From contig NZ_JAHQCX010000007.1 in assembly GCF_019042245.1 (NCBI RefSeq), forward strand, positions 61,132 through 125,131: 64,000 nt of DNA, written 5' to 3'. A program made the position numbers and the translations under genes. Under the pieces are notes generated by a model. The model saw nothing but the letters and a program-made list of their open reading frames with translations, had not been told where the DNA came from and searched no databases. Positions 23,952 to 32,615 of this stretch are shown in pieces. Numbering within the stretch: position 1 is the first letter of the stretch; each line of letters starts with the position of its first letter. The DNA is from Diplocloster modestus. GTDB taxonomy: Bacteria > Bacillota > Clostridia > Lachnospirales > Lachnospiraceae.

Positions 23952-23989
23952 AAACCTGAAAAAGCTCAATACTACGCTTTTTCAGGTTT
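23952..23989 (-). terminator. Intrinsic terminator of the ADP-ribosylglycohydrolase operon
   Basis: A 14-bp stem (AAACCTGAAAAAGC with GCTTTTTCAGGTTT) and 10-nt loop, followed on the minus strand by TTTTCTTTTTTAC. It lies 120 bp after the stop codon at 24109. Between it and the spoIIIA promoter there is only AT-rich sequence. Confidence 0.8.
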
Positions 23990-24108
23990 CCTATTATACC
24001 CGGAATTCACTCATACTATAAATTATAAACTACTTATAATAAATAATGGCTGCCGCCACTTACAGGGTTCCAGTCTTATTCCAAAAATGTCCGGACAACA
24101 AAAATTGT

Positions 24109-26001
24109 TTATATCCCTGACGCAAAATCTGTATACCACCGCTTGCGGTGGAAGTGTTCCCCTTCGTATTTACGAAGTCCAAAGCTGAATTTGAGGCTTT
24201 CGGTTCTTCGAAGAAGTTTCAGAACGATTTCATTTTCCCCTTTGGCCAGGCGTATGATCTCGTAGTTATTGGTGGGGGTCCACAGGCGCGTCTCGTCTTG
24301 CTCCATGACCAGTTCCTGGTTGATCCACAGGCGGTATCCGTCATTGTTGCCGATCACTACCCACAGCTCCCGGTCCTCGGGTGATATAAGGGTCTGTCTT
24401 AAATAGACCGCCCCCTGTCCCTGGAAGGTAAAGGTCTCATCCAGGGGGAGCAGATCCTCATAAGCGTTGATCCACACCGTGTCTTCTTCTTGGAATGCTT
24501 TCCTGAAGTTTTGTTCATCCACATAAGCTTTGTCCAGATAGGCCGCGTTGTTAACCATGCACTCTAATGTCGGCAGGTTACAGCCTTCTCCGTGGGGGGA
24601 GGGCTGTCCCGGCCGGTCCTGCTTTTCCAAAGCCTCGAAATATGGCCCAACAGCCTGCCATACCATGGCTCCTGCGATCCCGAACTCGTTTACGGTTTCC
24701 GCGTATTCGATCTGCAGCAGGTTTTTATTGTTGATCTGTTTTACCCGACCGGTGGTCTTTATCTGGATCGGGACGCTTTTGCTTTCCCCAGCATTCAGGG
24801 ATACCGGCTGCCGGTTGCCCGAGATTTCCCAATTCTCAGGTAATCCGCTGACTGTGACAGTACCATTGACGCTATGATCGCACGGATTGTGCAGGGTAAT
24901 ATCGCATGTGCACTGATCCATCCGTCCGATCGCCGGCTGGGATGTATAGTTTACTTCGATCTGAATCCCCGGGTTATCTCCTCTGCCCGTCGGTTCCGGT
25001 ATGTTCACATCATCAGGAATGCCGGAAATATCAGCGGCTTTGGCCAGGATTCCAACGGCACAGGTCTCTTTCGCCAGCGCAGCGATGGAATTGTTATCCC
25101 GTTCTACGGCGATCCCGATCACGAAATTGTCCGTCGCCATGGCTTTGAGTGCCGGATCGATGCCGGCGGCACCAACGGTAATGCCCAACAGGGCCGCCGC
25201 GGTGGCGCAGGTACAGTCGGTGTCATAGCCGCAGCGGAACGCAATATTTACGGTCGCGTCCATATCTCCTTCCCCGTATAGCAGCGCGATGATCACGATT
25301 CCCAGATTTGTCACCGCATTGGTAAAGTCGAAGTGGGCATATTTACGCATCATCCGGGTCCTGGCGGTCTGCCAGTCCCGGCAGCCGGCTTCATAGTCCC
25401 TCCGGACATCCTCCACACAATTCCTGGGGCGGGACCCCTCCGGAAGATACCGCAGCTGGCTGTCGATCAGCTTTTGGATATCCGGCTCCGCAAAGGCCGC
25501 TGCCTCCATGGCCGCGTAGTATTCTTCGATCCATACCGCTGCCCCTGCATGGTCCAGGCAGCCGTCCATCCGGGCGTACAAAGCGGCTTTCTCCGGATTC
25601 CCGGGAAAGATCATTCCCCAGATCTCCGAGCGGATCGGACATCCCTCTCCCTCCTGAAAGACGGGGTTATTGAAAGATCCGCTGTAGGGCGGCATGATCC
25701 CCCGCTCATAATTTTTCAGAAACAATCCGTATTCGCTGAACGGGTACCAGCACTGCAGATTCCAGGCGTCCGCCAGATCCCTGGATGTGATGGACAGCCC
25801 TTTCTTCTGCAGCACTTCCAGCCACAATAGCTGAAGATCAAGATCATCGTTGGGCAGGTCCGGCCGGATTACTTCCCGGTAATGCTCATACGGGATCACT
25901 TTCTTGATCCCCTCCACCGGGGCGCCTGCGGCGCCGCCCAGGCATTTACCGATCCAGCCGCCGTGAACTTTGTCGAGATATTCCTGATATGTTATCTGCA
26001 T
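24109..26001 (-). CDS. ADP-ribosylglycohydrolase-family enzyme with C-terminal beta-rich domains
   Basis: 630 residues. The N-terminal half (1-330) is a DraG/ARH fold: NDDLD (51-55) and GYDTDCTCATAAALLG (258-273, D260 and D262) are the two-metal ligand motifs of the family. Residues about 360-430 (VSGLPENWEISG, NAGESKSVPIQIKTTG) resemble a NEW3-type beta-sandwich associated with glycosidases. The last 150 residues (GNNDGYRLWINQELV, AKGENEIVLKLLRR) look like a carbohydrate-binding jelly roll. It is the last gene of a sugar ABC operon, so hydrolysis of a sugar N- or O-glycoside is a reasonable guess rather than protein de-ADP-ribosylation. No signal peptide is present. The actual substrate is unknown. 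Confidence 0.85.
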   Translation of the reverse strand: MQITYQEYLDKVHGGWIGKCLGGAAGAPVEGIKKVIPYEHYREVIRPDLPNDDLDLQLLWLEVLQKKGLSITSRDLADAWNLQCWYPFSEYGLFLKNYERGIMPPYSGSFNNPVFQEGEGCPIRSEIWGMIFPGNPEKAALYARMDGCLDHAGAAVWIEEYYAAMEAAAFAEPDIQKLIDSQLRYLPEGSRPRNCVEDVRRDYEAGCRDWQTARTRMMRKYAHFDFTNAVTNLGIVIIALLYGEGDMDATVNIAFRCGYDTDCTCATAAALLGITVGAAGIDPALKAMATDNFVIGIAVERDNNSIAALAKETCAVGILAKAADISGIPDDVNIPEPTGRGDNPGIQIEVNYTSQPAIGRMDQCTCDITLHNPCDHSVNGTVTVSGLPENWEISGNRQPVSLNAGESKSVPIQIKTTGRVKQINNKNLLQIEYAETVNEFGIAGAMVWQAVGPYFEALEKQDRPGQPSPHGEGCNLPTLECMVNNAAYLDKAYVDEQNFRKAFQEEDTVWINAYEDLLPLDETFTFQGQGAVYLRQTLISPEDRELWVVIGNNDGYRLWINQELVMEQDETRLWTPTNNYEIIRLAKGENEIVLKLLRRTESLKFSFGLRKYEGEHFHRKRWYTDFASGI

Positions 26002-26036
26002 GGCAGTTCTCCTTTTTCTACTCAGTTCTCTTTTTT

Positions 26037-26873
26037 CTATTTTAATATCGCACCGGCAGAGAAGGTTTTTTCCACCTGATTGCTGAAAAATACAAACAGC
26101 AGTACCGGCAGAATACTGGTGATTACCATCGCTGCGAACATACCGCCGTAATCCGTCCCGTATTTTCCGGAAGAATAGTTCATCAGCGCGATCGGCAGAG
26201 TCCGGTATTTTTCTCCGTTAATCAGCACCAGCGCATAGATGAATTCGTTCCAGCTGTTGATAAATGTATTGATGCACATCGTGGCCACCGCCGGTTTGAT
26301 AATCGGCGTGATAATTTTAAACAGAATCGTAAAGATCCCGGCTCCGTCCATCACAGCCGCCTCTTCCATTTCCATCGGAATGCCCTTCATAAAACTGCAG
26401 GCCATCAGTGTAGCCATCGCAATATTAAAAGCGGATATAGTCAGAATCAAAGACATTGGATTGTTGACCAGATGCATTTCCCGCAGCATCACGAAGATCG
26501 GCACAATAACGATCTGTGACGGAAGCAGGATGCCAAGGGTCACCACTTTATTTAGCTTCCCTGCTCCTTTCCATCTCATTCTGGTCAGCGCATAAGCCAG
26601 CATGGTGGCGGAAACCACAGTCAGCACCAGGGTAGCGCCGGTCACAATCACACTGTTCAAAAAGAACTTCAGTATATCCCGGTTAAACAGCGCATCCGTA
26701 TAATTCTCAAATTTCCAGAACGACGGCAGTCCAAAAGAGCTCCCCGTCATAATCTCCGATGTATCCTTAAAAGAGTTCAGCAGCATCCAGAACAGAGGAT
26801 ATACGGAAGAAAACGCACAGATACCGAAAACCACCGTCAGTGCAACCCGGATCCATTTATGTTGTATTCTCAT
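26037..26873 (-). CDS. Sugar ABC transporter permease (MalG/AraQ-like)
   Basis: 278 residues with six membrane helices, and the EAA loop around MEMEEAAVMDGAGIFTILFKI that docks the ATPase. The C-terminus ends with the ILPVLLFVFFSNQVEKTFSAGAI-type helix and tail typical of MalG relatives. It pairs with the permease 13 bp upstream and the lipoprotein at 29161. No ATPase gene is in the locus; such CUT1 importers often share a MsmK-type ATPase encoded elsewhere. Confidence 0.9.
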   Translation of the reverse strand: MRIQHKWIRVALTVVFGICAFSSVYPLFWMLLNSFKDTSEIMTGSSFGLPSFWKFENYTDALFNRDILKFFLNSVIVTGATLVLTVVSATMLAYALTRMRWKGAGKLNKVVTLGILLPSQIVIVPIFVMLREMHLVNNPMSLILTISAFNIAMATLMACSFMKGIPMEMEEAAVMDGAGIFTILFKIITPIIKPAVATMCINTFINSWNEFIYALVLINGEKYRTLPIALMNYSSGKYGTDYGGMFAAMVITSILPVLLFVFFSNQVEKTFSAGAILK

Positions 26874-26885
26874 TTCTTTTCCCTC

Positions 26886-27770
26886 CTACTCCGCACTACT
26901 GCCCTTTTTAAACAGCCAGTTAATCACAGCCAGCACCACACAGGTTTCCAATATCACCACCAGGCCCACCGCAGCGGCCAGGCCATATCTCTGATTCGAA
27001 AAAGCCTGCTTATACATATACATCATCACCGTAGTGGTCAGATCCCCCGGCCCTCCGCCTGTCATGATATAGACCTGCGGAAAAGTAAACAGACCGCCGA
27101 TGGCAGATATGGTCACGCACATCTTCGCCACATCCTTAAGTAACGGCAGCGTAATATGTCTTACTGTCTGCCAGAAGCCCGCCCCGTCCAGCTGAGCCGC
27201 TTCAAAATAGCTCTCCGGGATCGCCTTGATCCCCGAGTATGACATCAAAAGGTCCATACCAAACATCCACCACATACCCACAATGGCGATACAGATCATG
27301 GCCGTTTTCGGATTAATCAGCCATTCATTCTGCAGAAATCCCAGTCCGATCTTATCCAGTATGGTATTTAAAAGTCCCCAGTCCGCATGGTAAATGGTCA
27401 GCCACAACTGGGAGATAACTGAAATCGACAGCACCAGCGGTATGATAAATGCAGTACGCAGAATTTTCTGTGTCTTAGGTCCCAGCGTACACAGCAGAAT
27501 CGACACCGCGATCGCCAGTATCGCATTACAAAGCACAGCCAGCAGGCACAGGCCCAGAGACGCCAGATTGGCCCTCATAAATCCATCATCTGTAAACAGC
27601 TGGACAAAATTCTTAAGTCCGATAAACTTAGCCGGTGTCAGACCATCCGTTTTCTGGAGGGACATGACCACTATATTCAAGATGGGATACAGCACAAAGG
27701 CAATCAGCAACAGCATGGCCGGAGCGCACAGCAAAAAGATATACCATTTGTTCCCTAACACTTTCTTCAT
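26886..27770 (-). CDS. Sugar ABC transporter permease (MalF/LplB-like)
   Basis: 294 residues with six membrane helices, beginning WYIFLLCAPAMLLLIAFVLYPI. The EAA-type loop (PESYFEAAQLDGAGFWQTVRHI) is intact. It is the first permease of the CUT1 pair. It starts after a leader element with two hairpin copies and is separated from its presumed binding-protein gene by 1.4 kb of non-coding repeats, which is unusual for this transporter class. The ATGAAG start is used; an ATG seven bases upstream is out of frame. Confidence 0.9.
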   Translation of the reverse strand: MKKVLGNKWYIFLLCAPAMLLLIAFVLYPILNIVVMSLQKTDGLTPAKFIGLKNFVQLFTDDGFMRANLASLGLCLLAVLCNAILAIAVSILLCTLGPKTQKILRTAFIIPLVLSISVISQLWLTIYHADWGLLNTILDKIGLGFLQNEWLINPKTAMICIAIVGMWWMFGMDLLMSYSGIKAIPESYFEAAQLDGAGFWQTVRHITLPLLKDVAKMCVTISAIGGLFTFPQVYIMTGGGPGDLTTTVMMYMYKQAFSNQRYGLAAAVGLVVILETCVVLAVINWLFKKGSSAE

Positions 27771-27786
27771 ATCTCATAGTTCCTTT

Positions 27787-27880
27787 CCTTAATATTGCCC
27801 GTTTTTATGGGCATATAGGTATACCCGTAGGGTGTTTCCATAATATTGCCCGTTTTTATGGGCAGCCGGGTATACCTGGG
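27787..27880 (-). repeat. Leader element, two copies, before the permease operon
   Basis: GCCCATAAAAACGGGCAATA occurs twice, 51 bp apart, each forming a GCCC/GGGC hairpin. The proximal copy is preceded by ACCC TAC GGGT and ATACCTATAT and followed by TTAAGGAAAGG, so the family architecture (hairpin, linker, hairpin, ribosome-binding site) is kept although the sequence differs. The distal copy runs directly into giant hairpin B. Confidence 0.6.
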
Positions 27881-27883
27881 GCC

Positions 27884-28166
27884 GGGGCGGGATGGCGCAG
27901 GGGCAGCCTGTGGGGGCGGGGTGAATAAGTAACGGGCGCCAAATCGCTTCGGCCGTGCCTAAGAACGGGTAACTCCGAAGAGGGTGAAACCTCTTATTAG
28001 CAGGACCCGCGGCAAACTCGCCAAAGAACGGCTCAGACAGTGCCCCGGGTCCAGCGAGGTTTCGCCCTCTTCTGCGTAACCCGTTCTAAGGCACGGCCTC
28101 AAGCGATTTGGCGCCCGTTACTTATTCACCCCGCCCCCACAGGCCGCCCCTGCGCCATCCCGCCCC
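27884..28166 (-). ncRNA. Giant hairpin element B (putative structured RNA)
   Basis: 66-bp arms (27884-27949, 28101-28166) differ at one position only. The inner part aligns with elements A and C, including AACGGGT/ACCCGTT, the GTTACGCAG/CGGAGTTAC internal loop and the GAGCCG...TTTGGCGAG tip, with many paired substitutions (for example GGCCGTGCC/GGCACGGCC where A has GACCGGATC/GATCCGGTC). The outer arms are unrelated to A and C. It is in the same orientation as A and opposite to C. Confidence 0.6.
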
Positions 28167-28249
28167 TACTTTGGTGATACCTTAGATTCACATTCTAACT
28201 TCACTATACATGAACTGTTACCATATAAACATTATGGTTTTTTCAATTT

Positions 28250-28546
28250 ATGGTTTTCCTATAGTTATGTTTTCCTATAGTTATGTTTACCTTTAGTTAC
28301 GTTTTTCTGCAGTTGCATTTTCGCATAACTACATTTTTCTATCGTTGCATTTTTGTATAGCTACATTTTCTATAACTACAATTCCTAAAGCTACGTTATT
28401 TATAACTACGTTTTCCTTTAGATACGTTTACTATAGCTGCGTTTCTTATAACTGCGTTTCTTATAACTGCGTTTCTTATAACTACGTTTCTTTTAGCTGT
28501 GTTTCTTATAATTACAATTCTTTTAACTACGTTTTTCTATGATTTC
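28250..28546. repeat. Degenerate 15-16 bp minisatellite
   Basis: About 19 head-to-tail units with consensus near TATAACTACGTTTCT. The distal units are cleaner (three near-identical at 28436-28485) and the proximal ones more diverged. A 65-codon + strand frame translates it as CVSYN-type pentapeptides, but there is no ribosome-binding site. From here to 28833 I see only AT-rich sequence without a gene. Confidence 0.8.
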
Positions 28547-28833
28547 AATTGTTCCATTTGTCTTTTAATAATTTACTAATTAACTATCTGGAATTTTTCA
28601 ATAAATAACCTAAAAATTGACTCTTCCTGACAAATATTCCAAGATACAAACTGTCCTTTATCACCTTAAAAGGGCAAGCGACACTTATTGATCTTCTATC
28701 CATGAAAATATAATATATATAGTCAAACCAGTCGCAATATGGCTATAATTGATATACCTAAAATCTTCTTCTCCAGAACCTAATATCCGTCCGAATAGTC
28801 GTACATCAGTAGAAATACACCTGAAAATCAGCC

Positions 28834-28842
28834 TGTTATAAT
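28834..28842 (+). promoter_or_regulatory. Extended -10 promoter at the base of element C
   Basis: TGTTATAAT is a perfect extended -10 (TGnTATAAT). The hairpin arm begins at 28846 with GGGAT, so initiation about seven bases downstream would start the RNA at the hairpin base. The -35 region (AATACA with 17-bp spacing) is weak, which an extended -10 can tolerate. Confidence 0.5.
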
Positions 28843-28845
28843 GTA

Positions 28846-29126
28846 GGGATAAGAGGGAAGCGGCGGGGCCTTGCGGGGAGGGACGGAAAATCCCGTGGGG
28901 CCACATCGCTTGAGGCTGGTCTTAGAACGGGTTACGCAGATGATGGGAGAACCTCGCAGGGCCTGGAACACTGTCCGAGCCGCATTTTGGCGAGTTTGTT
29001 CCAGGCCCTGCCAATAAGAGGTTCTCCCATTATCGGAGTTACCCGGTCTTAGGCCGACCGAAGCGATTTGGCCCCACGGGATTTTCCGTCCCTCCCCGCA
29101 AGGCCCTGCCGCTTCCCTCTCATCCC
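28846..29126 (+). ncRNA. Giant hairpin element C (putative structured RNA)
   Basis: 66-bp arms (28846-28911, 29061-29126) with three differences. The inner stem and tip are homologous to A and B but on the opposite strand. Conserved unpaired segments include GTTACGCAG opposite CGGAGTTAC, CTCGC opposite AATAAGAG, and the apical CTGTCCGAGCCG...TTTTGGCGAG. An extended -10 promoter sits just outside the left arm. It ends 35 bp from the stop of the lipoprotein gene. Confidence 0.65.
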
Positions 29127-29160
29127 GGCCCCAGAAACCTCCCCCCTCAGTCAGCTATCC

Positions 29161-30555
29161 TTATTCTTCCAATGCCGCTTTATCCATATCAGCCAGATAA
29201 TCTTCCACTCCGTAATCTGCAGTATTGGTCATAAACTTACTGGTTGCCTGCATTACTCCTGAGGATGCGGCTGCCGTAGGCATCACGTCCTGTACCAGGC
29301 CATAGACAAATCCAAAGTTCTGCATGTCGGCCGCCAGCTGTGCTACCGGTTCCGCAAAGTCTTTGTCGTATTTCCAGCCCATTACGTCCGCTTTGTAGAC
29401 GGTGAAAGGGTTTCCTTTTTCTTCGTATACATATTTGCAGCGAAGCTCGGCAACTGCCTGGCACAGGGCGACTGCCTCGTCGGGGTGTTCGGTTCCAGCA
29501 TATACCATCATGCCGGAGTTTTGTTTTACACCGCCTGCACAGTTTTTGCCGTATTTATCCACGTCTGCGTCATTAACTACCGGATAGTAGAAATATCCGA
29601 AATCCTCACCCATTTTATCGGCGCAGGATGCCACTGCCCAGGAACCGTTGGCCATCATGGCAGCTTTACCGGTCTCGAATAACGGCAGGGCTTCATCAAT
29701 ACCGGTCAGCGCCACGTTCTTGGAGAATGCGCCCATGTCCATGAGTTCTTTCATTACTTCTGCGCCCTTGGTGTAGGGTTCGTCAGAGAATTTCGCCTGG
29801 CCGTCCACGATCTTTTTAGTGATTTCAGGATCGATCGAGTATGCGAAGCCTTCCACCATCATGGCAGCACACCAGCCGTCTTTGGCTCCTACGGAGATTG
29901 GAACGGTTTCCGTTTTCGCCAGAGTCTCTACTACTTTCTTTAACTCTGTTGCGGTCTTGGGTACTTCCAGATTGTTGTCCGCAAAGATTTTCTTATTGTA
30001 CAGCATGATTTCATAGGAGATATCTTCAAAGGGGATACCATATGTATGTCCGTCGGCTGCCGGCAGTTTCGCGGAAGGAATTACTTTGTCCCAGTAACCG
30101 CTGGCTTCCAGATAATCATCCAGAGGTAACGCGCTCTTGGACTCCAGGATCGGAGTCGCCCAGCTTCCGCCTCTCTCCCACCATACGTCCAGGCCTTCTC
30201 CGCCTGCCGCGATCATGGTTCTGACCTTGGTCTCATAGGTCTGGGCATCCCCAGGGCTCATTTCCAGCTCTACTTCCACATTGGGCAGAACTTCCGGTAA
30301 ATGTTCCATTACATATTTCATTTCCGCCTGAACGTTTTCATCGGTATCATTAAATAACATGTTCAATTTTACTTTTTCACCGGAAGCCGCTGTATCTTTC
30401 GGCGCCTCCGCAGCATCCGCTGGTTTTTCCGTCTGGGTCTGCGCAGGCTCCTGGGCCGCTGCGTCCTTTTCTCCGCCGGAGCCGCCGCAGGCGGTCAGCG
30501 TACCGATCATAGCTGTTGCCAGTACCAGTGACATCCATTTCTTCCATTTACACAT
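29161..30555 (-). CDS. Sugar ABC transporter substrate-binding lipoprotein
   Basis: 464 residues from ATG 30555 (GGGAGG upstream). There is a lipoprotein signal peptide with lipobox LTAC at about 20-23, then an acidic linker and a MalE-type bacterial extracellular solute-binding domain (family 1). It would capture an oligosaccharide at the cell surface for the permeases at 26037 and 26886. The divergent YesM/YesN pair begins 300 bp away and probably controls it. An overlapping GTG-started frame with a good ribosome-binding site (30626) may be a leader peptide. The sugar is unknown. Confidence 0.9.
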   Translation of the reverse strand: MCKWKKWMSLVLATAMIGTLTACGGSGGEKDAAAQEPAQTQTEKPADAAEAPKDTAASGEKVKLNMLFNDTDENVQAEMKYVMEHLPEVLPNVEVELEMSPGDAQTYETKVRTMIAAGGEGLDVWWERGGSWATPILESKSALPLDDYLEASGYWDKVIPSAKLPAADGHTYGIPFEDISYEIMLYNKKIFADNNLEVPKTATELKKVVETLAKTETVPISVGAKDGWCAAMMVEGFAYSIDPEITKKIVDGQAKFSDEPYTKGAEVMKELMDMGAFSKNVALTGIDEALPLFETGKAAMMANGSWAVASCADKMGEDFGYFYYPVVNDADVDKYGKNCAGGVKQNSGMMVYAGTEHPDEAVALCQAVAELRCKYVYEEKGNPFTVYKADVMGWKYDKDFAEPVAQLAADMQNFGFVYGLVQDVMPTAAASSGVMQATSKFMTNTADYGVEDYLADMDKAALEE

Positions 30556-30746
30556 ATTATTTCCTCCCTTTTTCGCTGCCGTTTGATCAACCACGCATTT
30601 CCCGGCTTATTCTCAATCCTATTCACGGTTCCTCCTGCGGGCTGATCAGGCATCTTTGATGTCTTTATCCTAAATCATTTTCTTTTCTGAGAGAATGGAA
30701 TTTTACGACCTCACATGGAAAAAACGAATCGCTTCGCGGAAACCGC

Positions 30747-30775
30747 TGTCCATTTTCATTTCTCTATTATATAAT
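30747..30775 (+). promoter_or_regulatory. Putative promoter of yesM-yesN-like genes
   Basis: TATAAT (30770-30775) with a weak -35 TGTCCA 17 bp upstream; the histidine kinase ATG is 73 bp downstream. A poor -35 is common where an activator is needed. Confidence 0.45.
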
Positions 30776-30848
30776 AAGAATGTTCTATTGGATACTATCG
30801 ATAGCTGCCGGCCATCACGAATATCCATACAAGGTAAGGAGTAATGCG

Positions 30849-32597
30849 ATGAAAATTTCAACCATCTGGAAACAGTTAAATTTAAAGAAAAAGGTACTTC
30901 TTCTCTTTTTACCGCTCAATGTGATATCGATCCTGATGATTCTAGTCCTCTCCATTTCCCTGCTGGTACACAATGGAAAGAAGGAGATGATGCAGAACTC
31001 CATGGATAAACTGATACTTGTCTGCGATCAGGCGGACCGGATTGTCTCTAATGTGAAATATAATATTAAGGCATTTTCCACCAGTTCCGCCCTTCAGACG
31101 GCTATCTGTACCTCTTATCCGGATAATACATACGGTAGTTATATGTTTTCCACCGCCATGCACTCTTCTGTATACAATATTATGGACATCGGCAGCCTGG
31201 TTTACGATGGCTATGTACAGACCTTTGACGGCAGGGTATTTGATATCAAAACGGATGAGATCAGTGAGCCTACGCCGGAAATGCAGCAGCTCTATAAGGA
31301 GATTACCGCGAAAGGCGGACAGATGATTTTCGGGCCTCCCAGGGAAAAAAGCGGGCAGAGTGCCTTTAATATTTCCAAATCTCTGATCGATATTGATACC
31401 GGTGTGTGTCTGGGGATCCTGTCGTTTGACGTCAAAGAGGATTTGTTTTATGAGACTTATCGGAATGTATCGGATGAAAATGATGAGATGTTCTTTATCA
31501 CGGATACGGAAGGTACGATCGTTTCCTCGCAGAACAGGGCGCTTCTGCAGACACCTGTGCCGGACGAGGCATATAGTCTGACCGTGGATCAGACTAAGAA
31601 TTCTAAGGTCCTATCCTGGGACCAGCGCCGCAGCCTGATGCTGACATCTCCGACCCAGTCCGGGAACTTCCATGTCTTTTACACGATGAGTTATTACAGG
31701 GTTTACAGGGAAGCTCTGAGCCTGACCCTGTTGTTGTCGGTAATAGGTTTACTGGTGCTGGTCATTACGATCCTGCTGTCCCAGATATTGGCCAAAAGCC
31801 TGGTCCGCCCGATCCGTCAGCTGGCGGATTACGCTGATGAAGCCGGAAAGGGTAATTTCGGCGCGCCGGTTCCGGTCAAATCAAGTGATGAGATCGGATT
31901 CCTGGCCGACCGCTTCCAGCATATGAGCAATAATATCCGGGAATTGACCACCCGCATCTATAATGAACAGAATCAGCGGCGGGAGTATGAGTTGAAGTTA
32001 ATGCAGGCGCAGATCAATCCTCATTTTCTCTATAATTGTCTGGATAATATCAGCAGCTTGGTAACCGATGAAAAAAAGGATACCGCCACATCCATGATTT
32101 ATCATCTGGGGCGTTATTACCGTGGGATCTTAAGCAAAGGGCGTAACCTGATCACCATTCGGGAAGAACTTCATATGATCCGGGATTATCTGGAAATCCA
32201 GTTAATTCGGACCCCTGGCCTTTTTACCTATCAGATCGAAGCGGATGAGGATCTGAAAGAACTGAAAATTCTGAAGATGCTGCTGCAGCCTCTGGTGGAA
32301 AATACAGTCCTCCACGGCTTCGCGGGATACCGGGAAAACGGGCACATCCACATCCGGGTAACCTCCGACAGTGAGCAGATTATCTGCATCACAGTCTCTG
32401 ATGACGGCCGGGGCATTTCGGAAGAAACACTGCAATCCCTGTTCGTCCCTACGGCGATCTCCATGCCGAAGCATTTCGGGATTCAGAACGTACAGGAGCG
32501 GATCCATTTGAAATATGGCAATTCTTACGGGCTCACGATCCATTCCGTTCCGGGTGTTGAAACGAACATCACCATGCGTTTTCCAAAAACCTACTAA
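30849..32597 (+). CDS. YesM-type sensor histidine kinase
   Basis: 582 residues from ATG 30849 (AAGGAG upstream). Membrane helices near 20-42 and about 280-305 flank a 240-residue extracellular sensing domain. HAMP follows (about 310-360), then the His_kinase domain with QINPHFLYNCLDNISSL (phospho-accepting His) and an HATPase domain with the N-box VENTVLHGF and G-box DDGRGIS. Kinases of this class detect extracellular sugars, often together with a binding protein. It is followed by its response regulator 18 bp downstream, and both face the ABC locus. Confidence 0.93.
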   Translation: MKISTIWKQLNLKKKVLLLFLPLNVISILMILVLSISLLVHNGKKEMMQNSMDKLILVCDQADRIVSNVKYNIKAFSTSSALQTAICTSYPDNTYGSYMFSTAMHSSVYNIMDIGSLVYDGYVQTFDGRVFDIKTDEISEPTPEMQQLYKEITAKGGQMIFGPPREKSGQSAFNISKSLIDIDTGVCLGILSFDVKEDLFYETYRNVSDENDEMFFITDTEGTIVSSQNRALLQTPVPDEAYSLTVDQTKNSKVLSWDQRRSLMLTSPTQSGNFHVFYTMSYYRVYREALSLTLLLSVIGLLVLVITILLSQILAKSLVRPIRQLADYADEAGKGNFGAPVPVKSSDEIGFLADRFQHMSNNIRELTTRIYNEQNQRREYELKLMQAQINPHFLYNCLDNISSLVTDEKKDTATSMIYHLGRYYRGILSKGRNLITIREELHMIRDYLEIQLIRTPGLFTYQIEADEDLKELKILKMLLQPLVENTVLHGFAGYRENGHIHIRVTSDSEQIICITVSDDGRGISEETLQSLFVPTAISMPKHFGIQNVQERIHLKYGNSYGLTIHSVPGVETNITMRFPKTY

Positions 32598-32615
32598 CTG
32601 CCAGGAGGATATGTC

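Noticed and set aside
28345..28542. 65-codon frame with CVSYN pentapeptide repeats
   Set aside because: It is the translation of a degenerate 15-bp satellite, has no ribosome-binding site, and neighbouring units differ by 16-bp spacing that breaks the frame.
12819..29126. Retron or diversity-generating system as an explanation of the giant hairpins
   Set aside because: There is no reverse transcriptase gene anywhere in the window, and the hairpins lack the msr/msd arrangement.
30520..30626. GTG-started frame with GGAGG overlapping the start of the lipoprotein gene
   Set aside because: The ribosome-binding site is good, but the frame is short, unrecognised and overlaps a clear signal peptide start, so it is noted only as a possible leader.
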